Shown in pieces: positions 1 to 6,128 of a stretch of 8,214 nucleotides of DNA. The position numbers and the translations under genes were made by a program. The notes below the pieces were generated by a model, which saw only the letters and a program-made list of their open reading frames with translations, was not told the origin of the DNA and ran no database searches. Origin of the DNA: Thermoleophilia bacterium (GTDB taxonomy: Bacteria; Actinomycetota; Thermoleophilia; Gaiellales; SKUG01); contig JAOPYS010000377.1 of NCBI GenBank assembly GCA_025964465.1, positions 1 to 8,214 on the forward strand. Reading direction: 5' to 3'. Each line of letters opens with the position of its first letter. Position 1 is the stretch's first letter.

Positions 1-1261
1 TCGCCATCATCCCGGCGCCGACCCCGCGCGAGCGTGCCGGCACGCTGTTCATGATCGCGCTCTGGTTGGGCGAGGAGAAGAGCCCGAGCGCCAGGCCGAT
101 GAGCAGCAGCAGCCCCGCGAACGCCCCGTACCGGAAGTTCACCGGCAGCACCTCGAACAGGGCGAAGGTGCCGGCCGCGACCAGCATGCCGCCCGTCGCG
201 AATGGTCGCGCGCCGAAGCGGTCGGACAGGTACCCGGACGCGGGCCCCGCGATGAGGAAGCCCACCGTCAGCGGCAGCATGTAGATGCCCGCCCAGAGCG
301 GCGTCTCCTCGAAGCTGTAGCCGTGCTGCGGCAGCCAGATCCCCTGGAGCCAGATGATCAGCATGAACATCAGCCCGCCGCGGCCGAGGGAGGCGAGCAG
401 CGTTGCGATGTTGCCCGCCGTGAAGGCGCGGATGCGGAACAGGTCGAGGCGGAACATCGGATCCTTCGATCGACGCTCGACGACCACGAACACCGCCAGC
501 AGCACCAGGCCGGCGAGCATCTTGCCCCAGCACGACGGGTTGGTCCAGCCCATCACGTGGTCGCCGTAGGGCTTGATGCCGTCCGTGATCGAGATGAGCA
601 CCAGCACGAGCCCCGCGGCGAAGGTGACGTTGCCCGCCCAGTCGATGCTCGAGCGGTGCCGCTCGCCCCGGTCCTCGAGCTTCCAATAGCCCCAGATCGT
701 GCCGAGCAGGCCGAAGGGGACGCTGATGAGGAAGGTCAACCGCCAGTCGATCGGCGCGAGCAGGCCACCCAGCACGAGCCCCACGAACGACCCGGCGAGC
801 GCCGCAACGGAGTTGATGCCGAGCGCGAGCCCGCGCTGTTCGGGTGGGAAGGCATCCGCGACGATCGCCGTCGTGTTGCCCATGATCAGCGCGCCGCCGA
901 CGCCCTGCAGCAGGCGCATGGCGATCATCCACTGCGCCGCCGACGCCCCGTGCTGCCACGTGGCCGCGAGCCCGACCGACGCGACCGTGAAGACCAGGAA
1001 CCCCGCGTTGTACATGCGCACGCGCCCGAACATGTCGCCGAGGCGCCCGAAGCTCACGACGAGCACCGCCGTGGCCACCATGAACGCCATCATCATCCAG
1101 AGCAGGTAGCTCGCGTTCTCCGGGCGCAACGGGTCGAGGTGGATGCCGCGGAAGATGTCGGGCAGCGCGATCAGGACGATCGAGGAGTTGATCGTGGCGA
1201 TCAGCATCCCGAGCGTCGTGTTGGACAGGGCGATCCAGCGGTAGCGGTCGGAGGAGGGCAT
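1..1261 (-). CDS. MFS multidrug efflux transporter, DHA2 (EmrB/QacA) type, 3'-truncated by window edge
   Basis: This is an inner-membrane antiporter expected to export drugs or other small molecules using the proton gradient. The ATG at 1261-1259 opens 420 codons with no stop before the window ends, so the C-terminus is missing. The first helix contains SSIVLIALPDI (residues 26-36), typical of DHA2 transporters. Motif A is GRLGDMFGRVRMY (72-84), with a second copy in the other half at GYLSDRFGARP (343-353). RLLQGVGGALIMGNT (116-130) and the glycine-rich GSFVGLVLGG (157-166) correspond to the fourth- and fifth-helix signatures, although the usual prolines of motif C are absent. Many further hydrophobic segments follow, and a 14-helix protein of about 470-500 residues is likely. 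There is no Shine-Dalgarno; a CATACT hexamer 6 nt before the ATG suggests a leaderless mRNA. The divergent MarR gene and the shared palindrome suggest MarR-controlled expression. The family is secure, but the substrate cannot be read from sequence. Confidence 0.93.
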   Translation of the reverse strand, partial: MPSSDRYRWIALSNTTLGMLIATINSSIVLIALPDIFRGIHLDPLRPENASYLLWMMMAFMVATAVLVVSFGRLGDMFGRVRMYNAGFLVFTVASVGLAATWQHGASAAQWMIAMRLLQGVGGALIMGNTTAIVADAFPPEQRGLALGINSVAALAGSFVGLVLGGLLAPIDWRLTFLISVPFGLLGTIWGYWKLEDRGERHRSSIDWAGNVTFAAGLVLVLISITDGIKPYGDHVMGWTNPSCWGKMLAGLVLLAVFVVVERRSKDPMFRLDLFRIRAFTAGNIATLLASLGRGGLMFMLIIWLQGIWLPQHGYSFEETPLWAGIYMLPLTVGFLIAGPASGYLSDRFGARPFATGGMLVAAGTFALFEVLPVNFRYGAFAGLLLLIGLALGLFSSPNQSAIMNSVPARSRGVGAGMMA

Positions 1262-1267
1262 GGACAC

Positions 1268-1297
1268 AGTATGCAGGCTACCTGCAGATCGTGTTGA
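1268..1297 (-). promoter_or_regulatory. Probable promoter of the efflux gene
   Basis: Read on the minus strand, TCAACA (1297-1292) matches the -35 consensus TTGACA at 4 of 6 positions. An 18-nt spacer separates it from the -10-like CATACT (1273-1268). The hexamer ends 6 nt before the ATG at 1261, so transcription would begin at or next to the start codon. The 15-bp palindrome at 1272-1286 lies inside the spacer and touches the -10, which is a standard position for repression. Confidence 0.5.
1272..1286. promoter_or_regulatory. Candidate MarR operator palindrome
   Basis: TGCAGG-CTA-CCTGCA is a perfect 6-bp inverted repeat around a 3-bp centre, in the 60-bp gap between the divergent efflux and marR genes. 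MarR dimers bind palindromes of about this size and usually repress both themselves and a neighbouring efflux pump. That this site is the operator is inferred from position and symmetry. Confidence 0.6.
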
Positions 1298-1308
1298 GCG
1301 GGTCGCCC

Positions 1309-1314
1309 TATACT
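1309..1314 (+). promoter_or_regulatory. -10 element of the marR gene, leaderless start
   Basis: TATACT matches the -10 consensus at 5 of 6 positions and ends 7 nt before the ATG at 1322. The transcript would therefore start at or within a base or two of the A of ATG. No Shine-Dalgarno sequence is present. No good -35 hexamer is visible at 16-18 nt spacing. Confidence 0.6.
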
Positions 1315-1321
1315 CCCCACC

Positions 1322-1756
1322 ATGGATCCGGCCGAGGAATCACTGCGCCAGGCGGGCGAGCTCCGGCTCGTCGTCGGTCGGCTCCTGCGCCGCATGCGCA
1401 GCGAGCGCGGATTCCCGCTCGGCCAGGCAGCCGTGCTCAACCGGCTCGACCGCGAGGGGGCGACGAGTATCGGTGCCCTCGCCACGGCCGAGGGCGTGCG
1501 GCCGCAGTCGATGGCGCAGCTCGTGACCGAGCTGGAACGGATCGGATTGACCTCGCGCAGCACCGACCCGGCGGACGGCCGGCGCGTGCTCGTGGCGCTC
1601 ACCCCTGCCGGCAACGCGGCGCTGGTCGAGGAACGGCGCGAGCGCGACGGCTGGCTCGCCACCGCCCTCGAGCGCGAGTGCAGCGCGACGGAGCGACGCG
1701 CGCTGGACCGCGTGCTCCCGGCGCTCGGGCGCATCGCTGAGCTGCCGCCGAGCTGA
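1322..1756 (+). CDS. MarR-family winged-helix transcriptional regulator
   Basis: This is a 144-residue dimeric DNA-binding regulator, the normal length for MarR proteins. The winged helix-turn-helix runs from about residue 35 to 100. SIGALATAEGVRPQSMAQLV (49-68) covers the second and recognition helices, followed by LERIGLTSRS. The wing carries the family signature DPADGRR (82-88), ending in VALTPAGNAAL. Flanking N- and C-terminal helices would form the dimer interface. The gene is divergent from the efflux transporter and shares its 60-bp control region, so it probably represses the pump and itself until a ligand binds. The ligand is unknown. The ATG at 1322 is chosen because the hexamer TATACT lies 7 nt upstream and the family alignment starts just after it. 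Confidence 0.93.
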   Translation: MDPAEESLRQAGELRLVVGRLLRRMRSERGFPLGQAAVLNRLDREGATSIGALATAEGVRPQSMAQLVTELERIGLTSRSTDPADGRRVLVALTPAGNAALVEERRERDGWLATALERECSATERRALDRVLPALGRIAELPPS

Positions 1757-1777
1757 TCCGCGCGGCGACGTGCGTGA

Positions 1778-1783
1778 TGTACT
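1778..1783 (+). promoter_or_regulatory. Possible -10 element of the PLD-like gene
   Basis: TGTACT followed by CCCC and three more bases lies directly before the ATG at 1791, a 7-nt gap. This nearly repeats the TATACTCCCC arrangement before the marR ATG. The second position is G instead of the important A, so the promoter is weaker as evidence. It lies 21 nt after the marR stop and would give the PLD-like gene its own leaderless transcript. Confidence 0.4.
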
Positions 1784-1790
1784 CCCCGGC

Positions 1791-2411
1791 ATGCGCATCG
1801 TCGGCACACGCTCCGGGACCCGCTCTTCCACCCTCGACCTGTTCGACGAGCTGTCCGAGCAGGGTGACGTGGCCCGCGTCGACGTGGCGAGCGCCTACTG
1901 GGACGAGCACGCCGTGCGGCATGCGCGCGAGCTGGCCCGCGCCGGCTCGGGGCCGCTGCGGCTCGTGCTGTGGACGGCGGGTGGCTCGCGCCCGGCCTGG
2001 GCAGCCGTCCGCGCCGTGGCGGCGGAGCGGTGGCTGGACCTGCGCTTCGTCGACAGCCCGGAGGGCGGCGGCATCTTCCACGCCAAGGTGGCGGGCGCCG
2101 CCGGCGCGGACGGCCGCTGGCGGTGCGCGCTCGTCGGCAGCGGCAACCTCACGGACGCGGCGCTGCGGCGCAACGTCGAGCTCGGCGTGGTGATCGACGA
2201 CGACCCGGAGGCCATCGCCGAGCTGCAGGGCTGGTTCGAGCGCGTGTTCGACGCGGCGACGCCGGCGCGCGAGGTCGACTTCGACCACGCACTGTCGATC
2301 GTGCCCGAGCAGTCGGAGGCCGCGAGCCGCAGCAAGCTGTTCCGCCAGGCCGGCCTCGCATCGCCTGCCGCGGCCGGCCCGGCACTGCCGGCGCCCGCCT
2401 GGCTCGACTGA
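1791..2411 (+). CDS. Stand-alone phospholipase-D-like (HKD) domain protein
   Basis: This is a 206-residue protein with one PLD-type half site. H97-A-K99 in IFHAKVAG is followed by GSGNLTDAALRRNVELG (116-132), the usual second part of the motif with its Ser and Asn. The aspartate of a canonical HxKxxxxD is not at the expected place, as in many divergent PLDc_2-type members. Enzymes of this superfamily cleave phosphodiester bonds in lipids or nucleic acids through a covalent His intermediate. One half site implies that two subunits build the active site. The C-terminal 20 residues are Ala/Pro-rich. No signal peptide or membrane helix is visible, so it is probably cytosolic, which would fit a nucleic-acid substrate. 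A GTG at 1770 would add 7 residues; the ATG at 1791 is preferred for its promoter spacing. The stop lies 3 nt from the end of the convergent zinc-ribbon gene. Confidence 0.75.
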   Translation: MRIVGTRSGTRSSTLDLFDELSEQGDVARVDVASAYWDEHAVRHARELARAGSGPLRLVLWTAGGSRPAWAAVRAVAAERWLDLRFVDSPEGGGIFHAKVAGAAGADGRWRCALVGSGNLTDAALRRNVELGVVIDDDPEAIAELQGWFERVFDAATPAREVDFDHALSIVPEQSEAASRSKLFRQAGLASPAAAGPALPAPAWLD

Positions 2412-2429
2412 CGATCAGGCGCCGGCGCC
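2390..2429. terminator. Hairpin spanning both stops of convergent genes
   Basis: GGCGCC+CGCCTG (2390-2401) pairs with CAGGCG (2416-2421), then, after a CC bulge, with GGCGCC (2424-2429). This gives 12 bp around a 14-nt loop. The stop codons of the PLD-like gene (2409-2411) and the zinc-ribbon gene (2417-2415) both lie in or at the edge of the loop. There is no T-run on either strand. A bidirectional terminator or RNA 3'-end protector is the inferred role. Confidence 0.45.
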
Positions 2430-2714
2430 CGCGCGGCAGTCCACGCACCACGGCGTGCCCGCGAAGGCGGCGTCCTGCCCCGTGCGCGCACCGTCGCTGC
2501 ACTCCCAGCACACGAGGGCGGAGCAGCCGCCACACCGCTCCGACGTGGCCACCCCGCAGAACCCGCAGATGCCGCGCGTCGGGTCGTCGAGCGCCTCGCC
2601 GCACGAGTGGCAGGACAGGTCGCCCACCGCGACGTCCTCCCCGCACGCCGGGCACATCGGCGGCACGGCCTCGTCCTCGTCGACCTCGACCGCCTCCGGC
2701 TCGTCCCAGTTCAC
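2415..2714 (-). CDS. Small cysteine-rich zinc-ribbon protein
   Basis: This 99-residue protein begins with an acidic stretch (residues 2-16) and then carries six CxxC pairs. CPAC (21-24) and CHSC (35-38) form a typical four-Cys zinc ribbon. CGFC, CGGC, CWEC and WCVDC follow and could bind one or two more zinc ions in a RING-, B-box- or double-zinc-ribbon-like fold. Such modules usually mediate protein or nucleic-acid contacts; no enzyme domain is seen. The GTG start at 2714 overlaps the stop of the CYTH gene in the sequence GTGA, so translation is probably coupled. The frame stays open upstream through the CYTH gene, but codon position and the Cys pattern support this start. The function is unknown, and I do not recognise the exact family. 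Confidence 0.7.
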   Translation of the reverse strand: MNWDEPEAVEVDEDEAVPPMCPACGEDVAVGDLSCHSCGEALDDPTRGICGFCGVATSERCGGCSALVCWECSDGARTGQDAAFAGTPWCVDCRAGAGA

Positions 2715-3232
2715 GCGTCGCCCCCCGCGCCCGCCGCCGCGGCCAGCGCCGCGCCGGTGTAGCGAAGCTCCCGGCTGACGTCGCTGGCCGCCAGCCACGC
2801 GGGCGCCCGGAACGCGCGCATCGCGGCCTCGTCCTCGAAGTCGACGGTGCCGAGCACCACGTCGCTGAGCGGTCCGCGGTGAACGTCGATCCCCCAGCGC
2901 ACGCCGTCCAGCGCCGCGATCGTGCGCTCCTTCACGAGCACGTCGGCGGGCAGGGCCGCGAGCACGGCGTGCTCCCTCCGGGTGAGGTAGATGTTCGTGA
3001 GCTGCACGCGCGAGCTGTCGGCCGGGTCGGGCTGGAGCTTCTGCGCCAGCTTGGAGCGGTCGTCCTCGGGCGCGTCGAGGCGGTGCATGCGACGCAGCCT
3101 GAGCCGCGTGCCGTGCAGGTAGCGGTCCTCGATCCGCCACTGCCCCTCGACAGCCAACCCGTCCGGCACCGCGGTCAGGAGGAAGCGTCGCTCCAGCTCC
3201 CAGTTGGCGTATGTCCCGGCGCGCTCAGGCAT
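2711..3232 (-). CDS. CYTH-domain (triphosphate tunnel) protein
   Basis: This 173-residue single-domain protein belongs to the CYTH superfamily, whose members bind triphosphates and divalent metals inside a beta-barrel tunnel. Known activities are adenylate cyclase, thiamine triphosphatase and inorganic triphosphatase. The N-terminal signature WELERRFLL (11-19) supplies ExExR, with Arg where many members have Lys. Further basic and acidic tunnel residues follow in RYLHGTRLRLRR (37-48), KLAQKL (61-66), VLVKERT (98-104), WGIDVHRG (113-120) and VDFEDEAAM (130-138), then ending SRELRYTGAAL. The ATG at 3232 is chosen because TATCCT lies 6 nt upstream and the ExExR motif normally sits near the N-terminus. 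It is divergent from ychF by 42 nt and overlaps the zinc-ribbon gene by 4 nt. The substrate cannot be decided here; an inorganic or organic triphosphatase is more likely than a cyclase. Confidence 0.85.
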   Translation of the reverse strand: MPERAGTYANWELERRFLLTAVPDGLAVEGQWRIEDRYLHGTRLRLRRMHRLDAPEDDRSKLAQKLQPDPADSSRVQLTNIYLTRREHAVLAALPADVLVKERTIAALDGVRWGIDVHRGPLSDVVLGTVDFEDEAAMRAFRAPAWLAASDVSRELRYTGAALAAAAGAGGDA

Positions 3233-3238
3233 GGCGAC

Positions 3239-3244
3239 AGGATA
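3239..3244 (-). promoter_or_regulatory. -10 element of the CYTH/zinc-ribbon operon, leaderless start
   Basis: On the minus strand TATCCT is followed by GTCGCC and the ATG at 3232, a 6-nt gap. The hexamer has the conserved TA at the front and T at the end. No Shine-Dalgarno is present and no clear -35 is visible. Confidence 0.5.
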
Positions 3245-3262
3245 GGTGGCGCCGCCATGGCG

Positions 3263-3268
3263 TAGGGT
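3263..3268 (+). promoter_or_regulatory. -10 element of ychF, leaderless start
   Basis: TAGGGT followed by six C and the ATG at 3275 repeats the spacing seen at the neighbouring genes. The six-C stretch cannot serve as a ribosome-binding site. No good -35 is seen. The divergent CYTH promoter lies within 25 nt, so the two could interfere with each other. Confidence 0.5.
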
Positions 3269-3274
3269 CCCCCC

Positions 3275-4354
<1,080 letters not shown>

Positions 4355-4388
4355 GGCCCCCCGAGGACGCTGCGAGCTGCAACCCCCC

Positions 4389-4418
4389 TCCGTCCCCGTT
4401 CGATGAAGGGGATGCGGA
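4389..4418 (+). terminator. Hairpin after ychF
   Basis: TCCG-TCCCC (4389-4397) can pair with GGGGA (4408-4412) and, after a TG bulge, CGGA (4415-4418), around a 10-nt loop. It lies 35 nt after the ychF stop and 40 nt before the next start. No T-run follows. It could be a weak intrinsic terminator or a structure in the leader of the following gene. Confidence 0.3.
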
Positions 4419-4457
4419 GCCCATTCGGTGGGCGACGCGGTTTCCGGGGGGGAACAC

Positions 4458-5285
4458 ATGCAGCTCACCGACGTCCAGCGCGCGGCCGTCTCGGCCGTGC
4501 ACACCGTGACGCAGGCTTCGGCGGTGCACGAGGCCGTCGAGATCGGCGTGCCGCTCGGCGCGCGGACCGAAGGCGAGGCCGTCGCACTCACCCGTGCGAC
4601 GCTCGACGCGGCGGGGACCTACCCCGAGGCGTACCGCCCGGCGTTGATCGGCGCCTTCGCGGGGTCACGCGACGCCGCGGAGATCCCAGCGGTCATCCAG
4701 GCCGTGAAGGGCATCGCCCGCCCCACGTACGAGGACCAGGCCACCGTCGTCGCCGGGGCGTTGGCCGGCGACGTTCCGGTCGGTGAAATCGCCGCGCGCG
4801 TGGACGCCATCACGACGGCGATCGGCACCGATTATCCGTCCCTGAAACACGCCATCCTGGCTGGGTTGTCCTCGGGCCTCGACGCGACCGCACTGCCGGC
4901 CGCGGTCGCCGCGGCCAAGCAGGCGGCGACGTACGGGGCACGGGCGCCGATCGAGATCGCAGCCGGGCTGGACGGTGCGCGCGGGGCCGCGCTGTCGGTC
5001 GGTGTCCTCGGCGTCCCCAAGGGCGTGACGGCGCAGGAGCTGGAGGAGGTCCTCGGCGATGCGGCCCGCTCGGGGCCGCTGGCCGACGCGATCGCCGCCG
5101 CACAGCCCGTTGCCACCTCCGCCTCGAGGCGCTCGGCGTACGGCGCGTCGCCCCCGTCGTCGTCCGGCCTGCAGTGGTCGGTCAATCCGGCGACCGGGGC
5201 GAGCGGCTTCGGAGTACCGCTCGGGAGTGGCCTGTCGCTGACCTTCGACGGACACCTCGCATCCGGCGGCATCCAGCTCGGCTGA
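4458..5285 (+). CDS. Uncharacterised Ala-rich protein with about four 35-residue repeats
   Basis: I do not recognise this 275-residue protein. Residues 53-190 fall into about four repeats. Each has a Tyr (55, 91, 126, 159), then 9-11 residues later a small AG/G-containing turn after hydrophobics (LIGAFAG, VVAGALAG, ILAGLSSG, IEIAAGLDG). An Ala-rich helix follows (for example EIPAVIQAVKGIA, ALPAAVAAAKQA). The pattern suggests a helical-hairpin solenoid. The N-terminal 50 residues are also helical. After residue 220 a Ser/Pro linker leads to a Gly-rich, probably beta tail (GLQWSVNPATGASGFGVPLG) ending SGGIQLG. There is no signal peptide or membrane helix. The ATG at 4458 is preferred over an upstream GTG (4428) because a run of seven G ends 5 nt before it. 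The lipase starts 15 nt downstream, so the two are probably co-transcribed and may work together, for example as scaffold and enzyme. Confidence 0.75.
   Translation: MQLTDVQRAAVSAVHTVTQASAVHEAVEIGVPLGARTEGEAVALTRATLDAAGTYPEAYRPALIGAFAGSRDAAEIPAVIQAVKGIARPTYEDQATVVAGALAGDVPVGEIAARVDAITTAIGTDYPSLKHAILAGLSSGLDATALPAAVAAAKQAATYGARAPIEIAAGLDGARGAALSVGVLGVPKGVTAQELEEVLGDAARSGPLADAIAAAQPVATSASRRSAYGASPPSSSGLQWSVNPATGASGFGVPLGSGLSLTFDGHLASGGIQLG
4614..5027 (+). repeat. Protein-level tandem repeats, period about 33-36 residues
   Basis: Four degenerate repeats cover residues 53-87, 88-122, 123-156 and 157-190 of the host protein. The Tyr-to-Tyr spacings are 36, 35 and 33 residues. The third copy can be summarised as TDYxxLxxAILAGLxxG followed by an ALPAAVAAA helix. 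The DNA copies are not obviously similar, so the duplication is old or held only by structure. The fourth copy is the most divergent. Confidence 0.55.
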
Positions 5286-5287
5286 GG

Positions 5288-5294
5288 CAGGAGG
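5288..5294 (+). promoter_or_regulatory. Strong ribosome-binding site of the lipase gene
   Basis: CAGGAGG ends 6 nt before the ATG at 5301 and is near-perfect. It starts 3 nt after the upstream stop, which fixes the lipase start and supports an operon with the repeat-protein gene. Confidence 0.8.
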
Positions 5295-5300
5295 AACGTC

Positions 5301-6041
5301 ATGGGTGGTTACGAGCGTGGCATCAGGACGGTGTGGCGTGGGGCCATGCGGGCGATCGAATCGCGGATCGACCGGGTGGGCGAGCTCGGGCACGCGCTGC
5401 CGGGGGTTGGGCGCGACGCGGCGCCGGTGCTGCTGGTGCACGGGTACGGCAACGACGCGTCGGCGATGGGTGCGATCGAACGGTCGCTGGCGCGCGACGG
5501 GTTCCGGGTGTCGTCGATCAACCTCGCCGACCACGGGTTCGGCGACGCGCTCGACGACGCGGCGGCCGTGCGCACGATGGTCGATCGCATCCGCGCGGAG
5601 ACCGGTGCCGCGCACGTCGACCTGGTCGGCCACAGCCGGGGTGGGCTCGTCGCACGCGCGGCCAAGCAGCTCGACGGCGGCAGCGATGGGATCGGGCGCG
5701 TGGTGACGCTGTCGAGCGCCAACCAGGGCCTGCACCTGGGGCCTTTCGACCGGCTACTGGCGGGGACCCTGCCCGAGGGGATGCAGCAGATCCGGCGCGG
5801 GTCGAGCCTGATCAGCGACCTGCACCACACCCGCGGCACGCACGACCTGGCCGCGGTCGGCACCGAGGGCGTCGACGGCGTGCTCGTGCCCGCCTCGGCG
5901 ACGTGGATCGAGGGCGCGCCGCGCACCGTGGTCGACGAGGGACGCCGCCTCGGACCGCTCTCACGCGTGACGCACTACGGCATCCTGCACGACGACCGCG
6001 CGTACGAGGGCATTCGCGGCGCCCTGCTCGCGCAGCCCTGA
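5301..6041 (+). CDS. Alpha/beta-hydrolase, triacylglycerol lipase/esterase type
   Basis: This is a 246-residue serine hydrolase expected to cleave carboxylic esters such as acylglycerols. PVLLVHGYGND (42-52) is the strand and HG oxyanion-hole segment. DLVGHSRGGLVAR (107-119) is the nucleophile elbow, with Ser112. VDGVLVPASA (191-200) carries the likely acid Asp192. VTHYGILHDDRAYEGI (223-238) carries the likely catalytic His225. The order and spacing match the lipase class 2/EstA-like group, and the size fits a bare catalytic core without a lid insertion. The first 40 residues form an amphipathic, Arg-rich helix with no signal-peptide hydrophobic core, so secretion by the Sec route is not supported. 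A consensus ribosome-binding site fixes the ATG. It is the second gene of a unit with the repeat protein and ends at a strong hairpin facing the convergent coiled-coil gene. The substrate is unknown. Confidence 0.88.
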   Translation: MGGYERGIRTVWRGAMRAIESRIDRVGELGHALPGVGRDAAPVLLVHGYGNDASAMGAIERSLARDGFRVSSINLADHGFGDALDDAAAVRTMVDRIRAETGAAHVDLVGHSRGGLVARAAKQLDGGSDGIGRVVTLSSANQGLHLGPFDRLLAGTLPEGMQQIRRGSSLISDLHHTRGTHDLAAVGTEGVDGVLVPASATWIEGAPRTVVDEGRRLGPLSRVTHYGILHDDRAYEGIRGALLAQP

Positions 6042-6087
6042 TGCGTCGCACATGAGGGTGACAGGGGCACCACGGTGTGCGGCGCAT
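6041..6087. terminator. Long hairpin between convergent genes
   Basis: ATGCGTCGCACA (6041-6052) pairs with TGTGCGGCGCAT (6076-6087) over 12 positions, with one T/G opposition that is a G-U wobble in the plus-strand RNA. Inside the loop GGTG (6057-6060) can pair with CACC (6068-6071). The arm begins at the last base of the lipase stop codon. No T-run follows on either strand. It is a likely terminator or 3'-end stabiliser for the lipase mRNA, and possibly also for the opposite gene. Confidence 0.55.
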
Positions 6088-6128
6088 GCCGTTCGCCGCG
6101 GGGTCGCCGCCGGCGTGCTCCAGTGCCG

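Noticed and set aside
323..1297. A 324-codon plus-strand frame opposite the efflux gene
   Set aside because: It is His/Asp/Arg/Glu-rich without any fold signal. The opposite strand encodes a clear MFS transporter.
1970..3265. A 431-codon plus-strand frame across the PLD-like, zinc-ribbon and CYTH genes
   Set aside because: It is Arg/Pro/Gly-rich with no domain, overlaps three motif-supported genes, and is a shadow frame.
4451..4477. GGAAC at 4451-4455 with GTCC 17 nt later, resembling an ECF sigma promoter
   Set aside because: The -10 half would lie inside the coding region, downstream of the best start codon. One short match is expected by chance.
4665..5735. A 356-codon minus-strand frame opposite the repeat-protein and lipase genes
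   Set aside because: Its composition is that of a shadow frame (Arg, His, Asp, Val), it crosses two operon genes, and no ribosome-binding site was found.
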